A stretch of DNA of 16,557 nucleotides from JAVBJV01 sp031546815 (GTDB lineage: Bacteria > Pseudomonadota > Alphaproteobacteria > Acetobacterales > Acetobacteraceae), in contig JAVBJV010000054.1 in assembly GCA_031546815.1 (NCBI GenBank), forward strand, positions 1 through 16,557, written 5' to 3'. Each line of letters opens with the position of its first letter. Position 1 is the first letter of the stretch. Shown in pieces: positions 1 through 6,900 of the stretch. The translations under genes and the position numbers were made by a program. The notes beneath the pieces were generated by a model. The model saw nothing but the letters and a program-made list of their open reading frames with translations. It made no database searches and was not told the DNA's origin.

Positions 1-492
1 CCCGGTGCGTTGCTGCAAATCCGCCGCGCGCTCTCGCCGGATGGGTTGTTCCTCGCCTCGCTGCCCGGGCTGGGCACGCTGCACGCGCTGCGCACCGCTC
101 TGGCCGAGTCCGAGGACGCGCTCTCGGGTGGCGTCTCCCCCCGCGTCTCCCCCTTCCCCGACCTGCGCGACGCCGCCGGGTTGCTGCAACGCGCGGGGTT
201 TGCGCTGCCAGTTGCCGACCTCGACGAGATCGATATCCGTTACAAAAACCCGCTCGACCTGTTGCATGACCTGCGTCGCGCGGGCGAGACCAACGCCATC
301 GCCGAACGCAACCGCCGCATCCCCGCCCGCGACCTGTTCCCCGCCGCGCTGATGCGCATGGTGGAAGAAGACGGCCGCGTCCCTGCCACTCTACGCATGA
401 TCGTGATGACCGGCTGGGCCCCCGCCCCCACGCAGCAGAAACCGCTTGCCCCCGGCAGCGGGCAGACGTCGCTGATCGATGTTCTGCGGTAA
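1..492 (+). CDS. SAM-dependent methyltransferase, NDUFAF5/BioC-like (5' partial)
   Basis: This is the C-terminal 163 residues of a protein that begins before the window; the frame is open from base 1, so no start can be assigned. The visible part opens with the last strand/helix of a class I methyltransferase fold (IRRALSPDGLFLASLPG). It continues with SPRVSPFPDLRDAAGLLQRAG and a C-terminal GWAPAPTQQKPLAPGS block. These segments are typical of the alphaproteobacterial family related to human NDUFAF5 and to BioC. The SAM-binding GxGxG motif would lie upstream and cannot be checked. Human NDUFAF5 works in respiratory complex I assembly and BioC methylates malonyl-ACP. Which role applies here is unknown, so no symbol is given. 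It converges on serS across a hairpin-rich gap. Confidence 0.8.
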   Translation, partial: PGALLQIRRALSPDGLFLASLPGLGTLHALRTALAESEDALSGGVSPRVSPFPDLRDAAGLLQRAGFALPVADLDEIDIRYKNPLDLLHDLRRAGETNAIAERNRRIPARDLFPAALMRMVEEDGRVPATLRMIVMTGWAPAPTQQKPLAPGSGQTSLIDVLR

Positions 493-524
493 GACCGCAT
501 GGGAACGCTATCCCCATACCTCTG

Positions 525-547
525 CCGGGGTGCGGCCCGCCCCCCGG
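525..547 (+). terminator. GC-rich hairpin after the methyltransferase gene
   Basis: The arms CCGGGG (525-530) and CCCCGG (542-547) pair around an 11-nt loop, 33 nt after the methyltransferase stop. An alternative pairing is GGGGT (527-531) with ACCCC (548-552). TTTT follows at 562-565, about 14 nt after the stem, which is far for a standard intrinsic terminator. The role as a terminator for the plus-strand gene is inferred from position. Confidence 0.35.
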
Positions 548-567
548 ACCCCGTGGTTACCTTTTAG

Positions 568-619
568 AGTTCGGATATGAAAACGGGGGCCTTGTGCCCC
601 CCGTCTTCATATCCGAACT
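568..619. terminator. Long inverted repeat between convergent genes, probable bidirectional terminator
   Basis: The arms at 568-589 and 598-619 form a 22-bp stem that begins AGTTCGGATATGA and has a single A-C mismatch (582/605), with an 8-nt loop. It sits between the converging methyltransferase and serS genes, where a two-way terminator is expected. Neither strand has a clean U-tract directly after the stem. Rho-assisted stopping, or a role in RNA stability, is therefore as likely as intrinsic termination. Confidence 0.5.
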
Positions 620-638
620 TCCTTAAGTATCCGCAGGT

Positions 639-682
639 CCAGGAGGCCGTAGCCTCCTGGCGGGTGCAGGGCAGCGCCCTGC
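639..682. repeat. Two consecutive perfect hairpins beside the serS 3' end
   Basis: CCAGGAGGC (639-647) and GCCTCCTGG (652-660) form a perfect 9-bp stem with loop CGTA. GCAGGGC (666-672) and GCCCTGC (676-682) form a perfect 7-bp stem with a 3-nt loop, ending 3 nt before the serS stop codon. Reading on the minus strand they are the first structures after serS, so they probably stabilise or terminate its mRNA. With the two structures upstream they make four inverted repeats within about 160 bp. Confidence 0.55.
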
Positions 683-685
683 GTC

Positions 686-1957
686 TTACGCCGAGATCCG
701 CTCGACGCCGCCCATGTAGGGGACCAGCTTTTCCGGCACGAGGATGGATCCGTCGGCCTGCTGGTGGGTTTCCATCACGGCGATCAGCGCGCGGCCCACG
801 GCGACGCCGGAACCGTTCAGTGTGTGCACGTGGCCGATGGTCTTGCCGTCCTTGCTGCGATAGCGCGCGTTCATGCGGCGCGCCTGAAAATCGCGGCAGT
901 TCGAGCACGATGAAATCTCGCGCCACGCCTGCTGACCTGGCAGCCACACTTCCAGATCATACGTCTTGGCCGCGCCGAACCCGGTATCGCCCGCGCACAG
1001 CACGATGCGACGGAAAACCAGCCCCAGACTTTCCAGCACGGTTTCGGCACAGCGCGTCATGCGTTCGTGCTCGGCGTCGGAATTTTCCGGCGTGGTGATA
1101 GACACCATCTCGACCTTCTGGAACTGGTGCTGACGCAGCATGCCGCGCGTGTCGCGCCCGGCGGAACCAGCTTCGCTGCGATAGCATGCGCTGAGTGCCG
1201 TCAGGCGCCAGGGCAGTTCGGCTTCGGGGATCACCTCGCCGGCGGCCAGATTGGTCAGCGGCACTTCGGCGGTCGGGATCAGCCAGCGGCCGTCGGTGGT
1301 GCGGAACAGGTCTTCGGCAAATTTCGGTAACTGCGCCGTGCCATACACCGCCGCATCGTTGACCAGAAACGGCACCGACATTTCGGAGTAGCCATGCTGG
1401 CGGGTGTGCAGGTCGAGCATGTATTGCCCTAATGCACGTTCCATCCGCGCCAGACCGCCACGCAGCACGGTGAAGCGACTGCCAGCCAGCTTGGCGGCGT
1501 TGGCGAAGTCCATCTGGCCCAGCGCCTCGCCCAGTTCAAAATGCTGGCGTGCCTCGAACGGCAGAACCGGCCGCTGGCCGTGTTGCTGGATCACCATGTT
1601 GGCGTCTTCACTGGCACCGTCAGGCACGTCGGCATCCAGCGTGTTGGGCAGCGCTTCCAGCAGAGAACGCGCGGCCAGATCGGCGGCGACGGCTTCGCTT
1701 TCCAGCGCGGCCATTTCATCACGCAGGGTGGTGCCTTCGGCCTCCAGCGCCGAGGTATCGGCCCCGGTGCGCTTGCCCTGGCCGATTTCCTTGGCCAGCG
1801 CGTTGCGGCGTGCCTGCTTTTCCTGCAGCGCGGCCTGCGCCTGCTTGCGGCGTTCGTCCTGCGACAGGATGTCCGACGAACACGCGCGCGCCCCGCGACG
1901 GATCAGGGCATTGTCGAAAGCAGCCGGGTCGGCGCGTACGGCGCGAATGTCATGCAT
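686..1957 (-). CDS. serS: Seryl-tRNA synthetase
   Basis: Class II aminoacyl-tRNA synthetase that charges tRNA-Ser (and tRNA-Sec where present) with serine in the cytoplasm. It has 423 residues, normal for the family. The start MHDIRAVRADP is the usual family N-terminus. It is followed by the long coiled-coil arm (about residues 30-100, Gln/Glu/Arg/Ala-rich) that grips the tRNA variable arm. Motif 2 and the serine-binding TAEVPLTN sequence follow, then motif 3 near the C-terminus (GVAVGRALIAVMETHQ). It is the last gene of the minus-strand cluster, 24 nt after tatC, and the tatC-serS order is common in Alphaproteobacteria. No strong Shine-Dalgarno sequence is visible, so it may depend on coupling to tatC. 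Confidence 0.98.
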   Translation of the reverse strand: MHDIRAVRADPAAFDNALIRRGARACSSDILSQDERRKQAQAALQEKQARRNALAKEIGQGKRTGADTSALEAEGTTLRDEMAALESEAVAADLAARSLLEALPNTLDADVPDGASEDANMVIQQHGQRPVLPFEARQHFELGEALGQMDFANAAKLAGSRFTVLRGGLARMERALGQYMLDLHTRQHGYSEMSVPFLVNDAAVYGTAQLPKFAEDLFRTTDGRWLIPTAEVPLTNLAAGEVIPEAELPWRLTALSACYRSEAGSAGRDTRGMLRQHQFQKVEMVSITTPENSDAEHERMTRCAETVLESLGLVFRRIVLCAGDTGFGAAKTYDLEVWLPGQQAWREISSCSNCRDFQARRMNARYRSKDGKTIGHVHTLNGSGVAVGRALIAVMETHQQADGSILVPEKLVPYMGGVERISA

Positions 1958-1981
1958 GTTCGGACTCGTCTTTGTTCAGCG

Positions 1982-2764
1982 TTATTCCTCGGGCGGTTTG
2001 GGCTGCACCCAGCGCGCCATGAGGATGGAAATTTCGTATAACAGAATCAACGGCACCGCGAGACCGATCTGCGAGATCACGTCCGGCGGCGTGATCACCG
2101 CCGCCACCACGAACATCCCCACAATCGCATAGCGCCGCTTTTCCGACAGCGTATCCGCGGTGATGATCCCGACCTTCGCCATCAGCGTCAGCAGCACCGG
2201 CATCTGGAATGCCAGGCCGAACGCGAAGATCATCTTCATCACCAGGTCCAGATATTCGTTGACCTTGGCTTCCAGCTGGATCGGCAAACCGCCCGTGCCC
2301 GCAGGTGTCTCAAACGACAGGAAAAATTTCCACGCGAACGGAATGATCAGATAATACGCCAGCGCCGCCCCCAGCGTGAACAGGATGGGCGTTGCGCACA
2401 GGAACGGCACGATCGCGCGTTTTTCGCTGCGATACAGGCCCGGCGCCACGAACAGCCACAACTGCCCCGCCCAGATCGGGAACGAGATACACGCCGCCCC
2501 GAACAGCGCCACCTTCAGATAGGTGAAGAACGCTTCGTACAGCGCCGTGAAAATCATCCGGCGTTCGGCGCCCGATGTCTGGTGCAGGATGTCGGCCAGC
2601 GGCTGGGCCAGGAACCCATAGATCTGCGTGCTGAAATAATAACAGACCGCAAACGCCAGAATGAACCCGCCCATCGACCACATCAGTCGCGTGCGCAGTT
2701 CGATCAGATGCTCGATCAACGGCATCGGCTTGTCGTCGATCTGGTCTTCGGTTTCAGTCGTCAC
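1982..2764 (-). CDS. tatC: Sec-independent translocase subunit TatC
   Basis: Six-span inner-membrane subunit of the Tat pathway. Together with TatB it recognises twin-arginine signal peptides of folded proteins. It has 260 residues, as expected. The cytoplasmic N-terminus carries the signature PLIEHLIELRTRL (E18, E22 and R24 region). The first periplasmic loop contains FVAPGLYRSEKR (about residues 105-116), with the conserved Pro and Glu. Hydrophobic spans run to the C-terminus, which ends in a charged PKPPEE tail. The start is GTG at 2762-2764, chosen because it sits correctly before the PLIEHL signature and no nearer ATG precedes it. It lies 30 nt after tatB and 24 nt before serS. Confidence 0.97.
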   Translation of the reverse strand: MTTETEDQIDDKPMPLIEHLIELRTRLMWSMGGFILAFAVCYYFSTQIYGFLAQPLADILHQTSGAERRMIFTALYEAFFTYLKVALFGAACISFPIWAGQLWLFVAPGLYRSEKRAIVPFLCATPILFTLGAALAYYLIIPFAWKFFLSFETPAGTGGLPIQLEAKVNEYLDLVMKMIFAFGLAFQMPVLLTLMAKVGIITADTLSEKRRYAIVGMFVVAAVITPPDVISQIGLAVPLILLYEISILMARWVQPKPPEE

Positions 2765-2794
2765 AATCTGGTCCGGACAGGTAAGAGGGAAAAA

Positions 2795-3388
2795 TCAGCC
2801 ACGCGGAACATCCGGCGGCACAAAGGCCGGGCGCGGCGAGAGCACAACCGCCGCAATCTCGGGCGGCACGAAATCCGGCACCTTCGGCGCTTCCGAGGCG
2901 ATATCCTCGCTCGTCACGCTGCGCGCGGCTTCGGTGTGCATGGCGGTGTCATAAGCATCGGCCGCGTCCTGCGGGTCGCCTGCCCCAAAGGCGGTTTCCA
3001 GCTGCGTGGCAGCGTCGTTGTGTGCGGTCTGCGTTGCCTGCGCCGTGTGCGGGGTCAGCGGGGCCAGCGGGTCGTGCTTCATCATGTCCTGCACGGACTG
3101 GCTGGCTTCGTCCACCGTCTGGCGCAGATCGCCCTTGGGGTCGACGGTTTTTGCCACCGTTTCCTTCAGGTCGAAATTGCGGATGTCGTTGAACTGGTCA
3201 CGCACTTCGTCGAGCTTGGCTTCGCGCACCACCTCATCCAGATGGCCGCGGAATTCCCAGGCCATCGTGCGCGCCTTCTTCACCAGCTCGGCAATGGTGC
3301 GAATGGCGTTCGGCAGCTCTTTCGGGCCGATGACGACAAGCGCCACCGCTCCAATCAGCATAATCTCGGACCAGGCGAGGTCGAACAT
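2795..3388 (-). CDS. tatB: Sec-independent translocase subunit TatB
   Basis: Single-span membrane protein that forms the Tat signal-peptide receptor with TatC. It has 197 residues. Residues 1-22 hold the transmembrane segment with the TatB-type WSEIMLIG start (Glu8 in the membrane) and the GPKELP hinge; TatA would have an FG hinge instead. A charged amphipathic helix follows (about 25-60, ELVKKARTMAWEF). After that comes a long, poorly conserved, Ala/Pro/Asp-rich C-terminal tail. A weak AAGGG lies 12-16 nt before the ATG. No tatA-like reading frame exists in the 79 nt upstream or elsewhere in the window. The gene normally upstream of tatB is replaced by an ABC ATPase. Confidence 0.95.
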   Translation of the reverse strand: MFDLAWSEIMLIGAVALVVIGPKELPNAIRTIAELVKKARTMAWEFRGHLDEVVREAKLDEVRDQFNDIRNFDLKETVAKTVDPKGDLRQTVDEASQSVQDMMKHDPLAPLTPHTAQATQTAHNDAATQLETAFGAGDPQDAADAYDTAMHTEAARSVTSEDIASEAPKVPDFVPPEIAAVVLSPRPAFVPPDVPRG

Positions 3389-3427
3389 AAATCCAGTATC
3401 CCTTTGTGGCCCAGGCGTCGGAATCTA

Positions 3428-3459
3428 TCCGGAAACACGCAACGGGTCGTGTGTCCGGA
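3428..3459 (-). other. Intergenic hairpin between the ABC ATPase gene and tatB
   Basis: TCCGGAAACACG (3428-3439) and CGTGTGTCCGGA (3448-3459) pair at 11 of 12 positions around an 8-nt loop, in the longest intergenic gap inside the minus-strand cluster (79 nt). On the transcribed strand there is no U-run after the stem, so it is not a textbook terminator. It could separate expression of the upstream genes from tatBC-serS by partial termination, RNA processing or 3'-end protection. Confidence 0.5.
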
Positions 3460-3467
3460 ACAGGCTC

Positions 3468-4502
3468 CTAGCAGGAAACCGCGTCTGCGGAAAATACATA
3501 GGCCCGTTCTGTATCCAGCGCGATACGTACAGCAGCCCCGCGCTGCAAAAATATCCCGGCAGGCAGGCGCGCATGCAGATGCGCCCCCCCTTCCGCCAGC
3601 CGCAGATGCACCCGCGTGTTGGGGCCGATATTGCGGCATGCCTCGACCTCGGCCCGCGCGCCGATCTCGGCCAGACGCAGGCCCTCGGGGCGGATCAGCG
3701 CCTCAGCCGGGCCATCGGGCAGTTGCGCGGGCAGTCGGCCGAACGGGGTGTCGGCGCTGCCACCAGCGACGGTAACCGGCAGCCGGTTCACCTCGCCCAG
3801 AAAGTCCGCCACGAAGCGACTGGCCGGGCGCAGATACAGATCCTCGGGCGCGCCGAGCTGCGCCACCCGTCCGCCCTGCAGCAGAACGATGCGGTCGCCC
3901 ATGAACATGGCTTCCTCGGCATCGTGGGTGACCATCAGACAGGCGACACCGGTTTGCTGCAGCACATGCAGCGTGTCGTCGCGCACCTGGGCGCGCAGGC
4001 GGGCATCCAGACTGGCGAAGGCTTCATCCAGCAGCAGTACCGCCGGGCGCGGGGCCAAGGCACGCGCCAGCGCCACGCGCTGCTGCTGCCCACCGGACAG
4101 GGTATGCGGCCAGGCATCGGCGAAACGGTCCATCGCCACCCGGGCCAGTGCCTCGGCCACGCGTTGGCGGCGTTCGGCCGCAGGGACGTGGCGCAGCCCG
4201 AAGGCCACGTTGTCGGCCACGTTCATGTGCGGAAACAGCGCGTAATCCTGAAATACGAACCCGACACTGCGGGCCTCGGGCGGCAGGTCGGCACCGTTAC
4301 CCGCCACCGTGCGCCCGGCGATCGAGATCTGCCCGGTCTGCAGCGGTTCCAGCCCGCTGACCAGCCGCAGCAGCGTGGTCTTGCCATCGCCCGACGGTCC
4401 CAGCAGGCAGACGATCTCGCCCGCGCCGATGGTCAGGTCGATGTCGTGCAGGATCTCGCGCGCACCGTAGCGGTGCGAAACACCTGCAACGCGCAGGGTC
4501 AT
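3468..4502 (-). CDS. ABC transporter ATP-binding protein, FbpC/PotA-like, with C-terminal TOBE-type region
   Basis: ATPase subunit of an importer-type ABC system, 344 residues from an ATG that overlaps the scpB stop (ATGA). GAGGA upstream gives an acceptable ribosome-binding site. An in-frame extension further upstream lies wholly within scpB and was rejected. Walker A is GPSGDGKTT (35-43), with Asp where Ser, Cys or Ala is usual. The Q-loop is FVFQDYALFPH (Q85), the signature is LSGGQQQR (135-142), Walker B is LLLDE (156-160) and the H-switch is H193. DEAFASLD replaces the more common DEPFSALD. Residues from about 235 on, with IRPEGLRL, match the regulatory C-terminal part of iron(III), polyamine and sulfate/molybdate importer ATPases. 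The substrate is unknown. No permease or binding-protein gene is nearby, so it is an orphan component in the slot usually held by tatA. Confidence 0.9.
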   Translation of the reverse strand: MTLRVAGVSHRYGAREILHDIDLTIGAGEIVCLLGPSGDGKTTLLRLVSGLEPLQTGQISIAGRTVAGNGADLPPEARSVGFVFQDYALFPHMNVADNVAFGLRHVPAAERRQRVAEALARVAMDRFADAWPHTLSGGQQQRVALARALAPRPAVLLLDEAFASLDARLRAQVRDDTLHVLQQTGVACLMVTHDAEEAMFMGDRIVLLQGGRVAQLGAPEDLYLRPASRFVADFLGEVNRLPVTVAGGSADTPFGRLPAQLPDGPAEALIRPEGLRLAEIGARAEVEACRNIGPNTRVHLRLAEGGAHLHARLPAGIFLQRGAAVRIALDTERAYVFSADAVSC

Positions 4503-5272
4503 GCCGGAGTATCCTCGCCCACCGGCGCCTCGTCCGAGGTTTCTTCGTCCGCATCGGTATCCGACAGATCTTCCGGGACGGGATCTTCGGTCGCCGGGGC
4601 ATCTTCCGTGGCGACGGGTTCTTCCGCCTCGGGCGTGGACAGCAGGCTGGGCGGTTCGACCAGAAGTTCGTCCCGCTTGGGCAGATCGGTCAATTCCTTC
4701 AGCCCGAACTGGGCGAGGAACCCCGGCGTCGTGCCCCACATGGTCGGGCGCCCCGGGGTTTCCTTGCGCCCTTTCGAGGTTACCAACCCATTCTCGAGCA
4801 GCAGCTCAAGCGAGGTCTGCGCAAGCGCCGCACCGCGGATCTCTTCAATCTCGGCACGGGTGACCGGCTGGTGATAGGCGATGATCGCCAGCGCTTCCAT
4901 CGCGGCACGCGGCAGGCGACGGGGGACCTCGATCACCTTGACCAGATGCGGGGCGACGTCCAGCGCGGTGCGGAACATCACGCCACCGGCGGTCTCGATC
5001 AGTTCGACCCCACGCCCGGCGTAGCGCTTCTTCAGGGCGGCGACCACAGCCTCGGGGTCGGCCTCGACCGGCAGCACCTGGGCCAGGGCGCGCAGCGGAA
5101 CCGGGGCCGCGCAGGCGAACACCAGAGCCTCGGCCAGACGCAGATGAGTCTCGGTCGGCGGGGCGGGTTCCGGCTCTGGTTCCAGCTTGAAATTTTCTAC
5201 AGAATCAATCTGTTCTTCGGGTTCACTGGTCGGTTCGGACACGGCCTGGGTGTCGTCTGGCTGGTCACTCAT
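4499..5272 (-). CDS. scpB: Segregation and condensation protein B
   Basis: Regulatory subunit of the SMC-ScpAB condensin, which compacts and separates the nucleoid. ScpB dimers of winged-helix domains bind ScpA. It has 257 residues. The core, about 43-195, includes LPRAAMEALAIIAYHQPVTR and, in the second winged helix, GRKETPGRPTMWGTTPGFL; both are hallmark ScpB segments. The N-terminal 40 residues and the C-terminal 60 are acidic, Glu/Pro/Asp-rich and probably disordered. The start overlaps the scpA stop by 4 nt (ATGA), with a strong GGAGGA at 5279-5284. The 3' end overlaps the ABC ATPase start in the same way. scpA and scpB are therefore translationally coupled. Confidence 0.96.
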   Translation of the reverse strand: MSDQPDDTQAVSEPTSEPEEQIDSVENFKLEPEPEPAPPTETHLRLAEALVFACAAPVPLRALAQVLPVEADPEAVVAALKKRYAGRGVELIETAGGVMFRTALDVAPHLVKVIEVPRRLPRAAMEALAIIAYHQPVTRAEIEEIRGAALAQTSLELLLENGLVTSKGRKETPGRPTMWGTTPGFLAQFGLKELTDLPKRDELLVEPPSLLSTPEAEEPVATEDAPATEDPVPEDLSDTDADEETSDEAPVGEDTPA

Positions 5273-6171
5273 GGCTTGTCCTCCGGTAGATCATTAGTCG
5301 GCACATCATCACGCGACAGATTGTCATCCATAATATCCTCAAGCACCGCAGCATTTCCGTCGCCCATATTGCCAGCGCGACTGCGCACCAGGATGGGGCC
5401 AAAAGCCTGCTCCTGACGCAGACGCACCGCACCACCCTTGGCGAGTTCCAGCCCGGCCACCAGCGTGCTGGCCAGCGCGGCCCGGCGTTCGACCGGGGTG
5501 CCGAAGTCGGGCGGCAGAAATTTGTCCAGCGTGGTCCAGTCCGGCAGGCTGCCGATCAGCGCTTCCAGCCGGGTCAGCGCGTCTTTCACGCTCCACACCG
5601 TCAGCGGACGTGGGCGATACGGCTTCTTGGCCAGCGCACGGCGCACCCCGGCGGCATAGGCCTGCAACAGGGCGGGCAGTTCCAGCGCCAGACGCGAGCG
5701 ATCAGTCTCGGTGAAACTCTCGGGCAGGCCGCGGGCGAATACGTCGCGCCCCAGACAGGGGCGCCCATAGAGGAACTGTGCGGCGGCGCGCATCGTTTCC
5801 AGCTCGCGCAGGCGGGCGGCCAGAACGTCGGCGGCCAGTTCGGCCTCCTCCTGTTCGGCGGTACCGGCGGGCAGCAACAGGCGCGATTTCAGCCAGGTGA
5901 GCCAGGCGGCCATCACCAGCCAGTCGGCGGCCAGTTCCAGTCGCACCCGGCGTGCGCCCTCGACGACTTCAAGGAACTGCTCGACCAGCGACAGAATGGA
6001 TATCTGCGCAAGGTCCAGCTTCTGCGCCCGCGCCAGTTCCAGCAGCAGGTCCAATGGGCCTTCGAAGCCCTCAAGCCGCAGCACCAGCGCGTCGGCGTGC
6101 ACCGGCTCGGGCTGCGGAAGGGGAGTCTCAGGGGGCGATACGTCGCTCTGTGGGGTGATCTCGGTGGTCAT
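5269..6171 (-). CDS. scpA: Segregation and condensation protein A
   Basis: Kleisin subunit that bridges the SMC heads and recruits ScpB. It has 300 residues. After a Pro/Glu-rich N-terminal tail of about 27 residues comes the diagnostic LRLEGFEGPLDLLLELARAQ block. This leads into the SMC-neck-binding helices (DLAQISILSLVEQFLEVV) and LAADWLVMAAWLTWLKSRLLLP. The C-terminal winged-helix region includes SVKDALTRLEALI. An acidic Asp/Asn-rich tail ends the protein. The gene lies 48 nt after the M50 protease gene, with a small hairpin between them, and overlaps scpB by 4 nt. No clear Shine-Dalgarno sequence precedes the ATG. Confidence 0.96.
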   Translation of the reverse strand: MTTEITPQSDVSPPETPLPQPEPVHADALVLRLEGFEGPLDLLLELARAQKLDLAQISILSLVEQFLEVVEGARRVRLELAADWLVMAAWLTWLKSRLLLPAGTAEQEEAELAADVLAARLRELETMRAAAQFLYGRPCLGRDVFARGLPESFTETDRSRLALELPALLQAYAAGVRRALAKKPYRPRPLTVWSVKDALTRLEALIGSLPDWTTLDKFLPPDFGTPVERRAALASTLVAGLELAKGGAVRLRQEQAFGPILVRSRAGNMGDGNAAVLEDIMDDNLSRDDVPTNDLPEDKP

Positions 6172-6192
6172 AACCGGCTAGCCATAGAGCAA

Positions 6193-6210
6193 TTTCCCCT
6201 TGGGGGGAAA
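6193..6210 (-). other. Small hairpin in the M50 protease-scpA gap
   Basis: TTTCCCC (6193-6199) and GGGGAAA (6204-6210) form a perfect 7-bp stem with a 4-nt loop, about 22 nt before the scpA start. On the transcribed strand it is followed by TTGCTCT, a poor U-tract. It may be a weak attenuator, or a structure that affects scpA translation. The function is not shown by the sequence. Confidence 0.4.
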
Positions 6211-6219
6211 CTCCCCGTT

Positions 6220-6900
6220 TCAGTTGATGTCATGTCCGCTGAGCCGCAGCACCATCCGGATCGCCTGCGGTAACGCGTGCCCCATATACCAGCCGAGCGG
6301 CGACGGCATACCGCGCACCAAGGCGGGCGCCATCATCAACAGCATCAGCAGCATGAATCCGTATTGTTCAAACCGGGCCAGAGGCCGGGCCAGCGGCATC
6401 GGCAGCAGACCGATCAGGATCTTGCCACCATCCAGCGGCGGGATCGGCAGCATGTTGAACAACGCGATGATCAGGTTAATGACGATCCACTGCCTGGCCA
6501 AGGTCAGCAGAAACGGTTCTTCTGCAAGATCAAAGACTTCGCCGGTGAACATGTGCAGCGCCAGACCACCCAGCACTGCCAGCAGAAAGTTGGTGGCGGG
6601 GCCGGCAAAGGCCACCAGCACCATGTCCTGTTTCGGCTTGGGCAAGTTGCGCAGATCCACCGGCACCGGCTTGGCCCAGCCGAACAGAATGCCCGATCCC
6701 GTCATCAGCAGCAGTCCGGGCAGGATCACCGATCCCATCGGGTCCATGTGGCGCAGCGGGTTCAGTGTCAGCCGCCCCTGCAGGCGGGCGGTGTTGTCCC
6801 CCAACCAGTAAGCCACATAACCATGTGCCACCTCGTGCAGCACCATCGCCACCAGCAGCGCGATGACCGAGGCCAATACCGTTTCCAGATCGAAGTTCAT
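6220..6900 (-). CDS. Site-2 protease family (peptidase M50) membrane protein
   Basis: Predicted zinc intramembrane metalloprotease of 226 residues. The HEVAH motif (H22, E23, H26) lies at the end of the first membrane span. The second metal-ligand motif, NMLPIPPLDGGK (149-160, with Asp157), lies in a later span. FAGPATNFLLAVLGG (about 98-112) is the conserved glycine/asparagine region of the compact M50 family. No PDZ or CBS domain is present, so it belongs to the small, mostly uncharacterised subgroup rather than RseP. Substrates are unknown. Its ATG overlaps the nagZ stop by 4 nt. This family is often found near nagZ/scpA in Alphaproteobacteria, but no functional link is established. Confidence 0.93.
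   Translation of the reverse strand: MNFDLETVLASVIALLVAMVLHEVAHGYVAYWLGDNTARLQGRLTLNPLRHMDPMGSVILPGLLLMTGSGILFGWAKPVPVDLRNLPKPKQDMVLVAFAGPATNFLLAVLGGLALHMFTGEVFDLAEEPFLLTLARQWIVINLIIALFNMLPIPPLDGGKILIGLLPMPLARPLARFEQYGFMLLMLLMMAPALVRGMPSPLGWYMGHALPQAIRMVLRLSGHDIN

Noticed and set aside
564..1187. Small frames opposite or overlapping serS
   Set aside because: They are other-frame shadows of serS with no domain and no ribosome-binding site.
4503..4739. N-terminal extension of the ABC ATPase upstream of 4502
   Set aside because: The extension lies inside scpB, is Arg/Gly-rich and unlike any ABC protein. The ATG at 4502 matches the normal N-terminus of the family.
3006..4874. A 622-codon plus-strand frame opposite scpB, the ABC ATPase and tatB
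   Set aside because: It spans three well-supported genes and their junctions on the other strand. Its Ser-rich end is just the reverse of the acidic scpB tail.
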